From assembly GCA_019322385.1 (NCBI GenBank), contig JAHWIS010000008.1, forward strand, positions 1 to 7,764: DNA of 7,764 bases. Direction: 5' to 3'. Below are positions 7,120 through 7,764 of this stretch, piece by piece. Each line of letters starts with the position of its first letter. The stretch's first letter is position 1. The DNA comes from Candidatus Woesearchaeota archaeon (GTDB lineage: Archaea; Nanobdellota; Nanobdellia; Woesearchaeales; UBA11576). A program made the translations under genes and the position numbers. The notes below the pieces were generated by a model. It made no database searches, was not told where the DNA came from, and saw only the letters and a list, made by a program, of their open reading frames with translations.

Positions 7120-7764
7120 AGATTCTCGTCACTGGCGGAGGCGGATTCCTTGGCAAGGCAATAGCTAAAGCGCTTGTAAAAAGAGGTCACGAAGTACGAA
7201 GTTTCTCCAGAGGTAGTTACCCAGAGCTGGAAGCACTTGGGATCAAGGCACACCGAGGAGACATCACTGACAAGAGCGCGCTGCTTGATGCTTCAGAAGG
7301 ATGTGACGCAGTGTTCCATGTCGCTGCAAAAGCAGGTGTGTGGGGTTCATACAAGGAATACTACCGCCCGAATGTGATAGGGACCAAGAATGTAATCAAT
7401 GCCTGCATTCAGAACAAGGTGAAGAGACTCATATTCACAAGCTCTCCAAGCGTTGTGTTTAACAATGCAGACCAGGACGGTGTTGATGAGTCTGAGCCAT
7501 ATCCAAAAAAATTCATCTCACACTATCCAAAGACAAAAGCAATTGCAGAAAACATTGTTCTCAAGGCAAACTCACAAGAGCTTGCCACAGTCTCTTTACG
7601 GCCTCACCTGATATGGGGTCCTGGTGATAACCACCTCATTCCCCGCATCATATCCCGCGCAAAAGCAGGCAAGCTGAGGATTGTTGGCGATGGAAAGAAT
7701 CTTGTCGACACTGTGTATATTGACAATGCTGTCGATGCCCATCTTCTTGCTTTCGAGCGTCTCT
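7116..7764 (+). CDS. oleD: OleD, 2-alkyl-3-ketoalkanoate reductase (extended SDR), 3' truncated
   Basis: OleD reduces the 3-keto group of the OleA product to the 3-hydroxy acid used by OleC. The 216 codons visible stay open to the window edge; the family is usually around 330 residues, so about a third is missing. The protein opens directly with a Rossmann fold, MKILVTGGGGFLGKAI, with the TGxxGxxG dinucleotide motif at residues 6-13. Arg32 just after the second strand (SFSRGS) favours NADPH. The active site is present: Ser in TSSPS (109-112), Tyr137 and Lys141 in YPKTK. RPHLIWGPGD and the later VYIDNAVDAH are typical of the 3-beta-hydroxysteroid dehydrogenase/isomerase-like extended SDRs, the family name OleD is often given. 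The ATGA overlap with oleC and the fixed gene order after oleABC make the assignment firm. Confidence 0.93.
   Translation, partial: MKILVTGGGGFLGKAIAKALVKRGHEVRSFSRGSYPELEALGIKAHRGDITDKSALLDASEGCDAVFHVAAKAGVWGSYKEYYRPNVIGTKNVINACIQNKVKRLIFTSSPSVVFNNADQDGVDESEPYPKKFISHYPKTKAIAENIVLKANSQELATVSLRPHLIWGPGDNHLIPRIISRAKAGKLRIVGDGKNLVDTVYIDNAVDAHLLAFERL

Overview
The window is a single, tightly packed operon on the + strand with no intergenic space. It holds the 3' part of a very large PUFA-synthase (Pfa-type iterative polyketide/fatty acid synthase) subunit, followed by the four genes of the head-to-head olefin (Ole) pathway: oleA, oleB, oleC and oleD. Both end genes are cut by the window edges: the synthase lacks its N-terminal part and oleD lacks roughly its last third.

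Layout: (1) positions 1-3579 encode the C-terminal ~1190 residues of a PfaC-like protein. They hold the second half of an acyltransferase domain, an Ala/Pro-rich linker, and four FabA-like hotdog modules in the order pseudo-DH1, DH1, pseudo-DH2, DH2. (2) 3576-4619 is OleA, a thiolase-fold enzyme. (3) 4613-5497 is OleB, an alpha/beta hydrolase of the haloalkane-dehalogenase type. (4) 5476-7119 is OleC, an ANL-superfamily AMP-binding enzyme. (5) 7116 to the window end is OleD, an extended SDR reductase. Consecutive genes overlap by 4, 7, 22 and 4 bases, and each start has a purine-rich or GGTG-type ribosome binding site, so translational coupling is likely. No promoter, terminator, RNA gene, repeat array or mobile element was seen.

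How the genes could work together: the Pfa synthase would build a long polyunsaturated acyl chain. OleA would join two acyl thioesters head-to-head to a 2-alkyl-3-keto acid, OleD would reduce the ketone, OleC would close a beta-lactone with ATP, and OleB would remove CO2 to leave a long internal olefin. In Shewanella the same two gene sets together make the C31 nonaene hentriacontanonaene. Here the gene order suggests a dedicated polyunsaturated-hydrocarbon operon. The product identity is an inference; the enzyme assignments rest on clear motifs.

Organism: Shine-Dalgarno-led, overlapping genes, intermediate GC by eye, and frequent AGG (Arg) and ATA (Ile) codons. This does not look like a typical Shewanella-type gammaproteobacterium and would suit an uncultured or deep-branching lineage, but the taxon cannot be fixed from this sequence.
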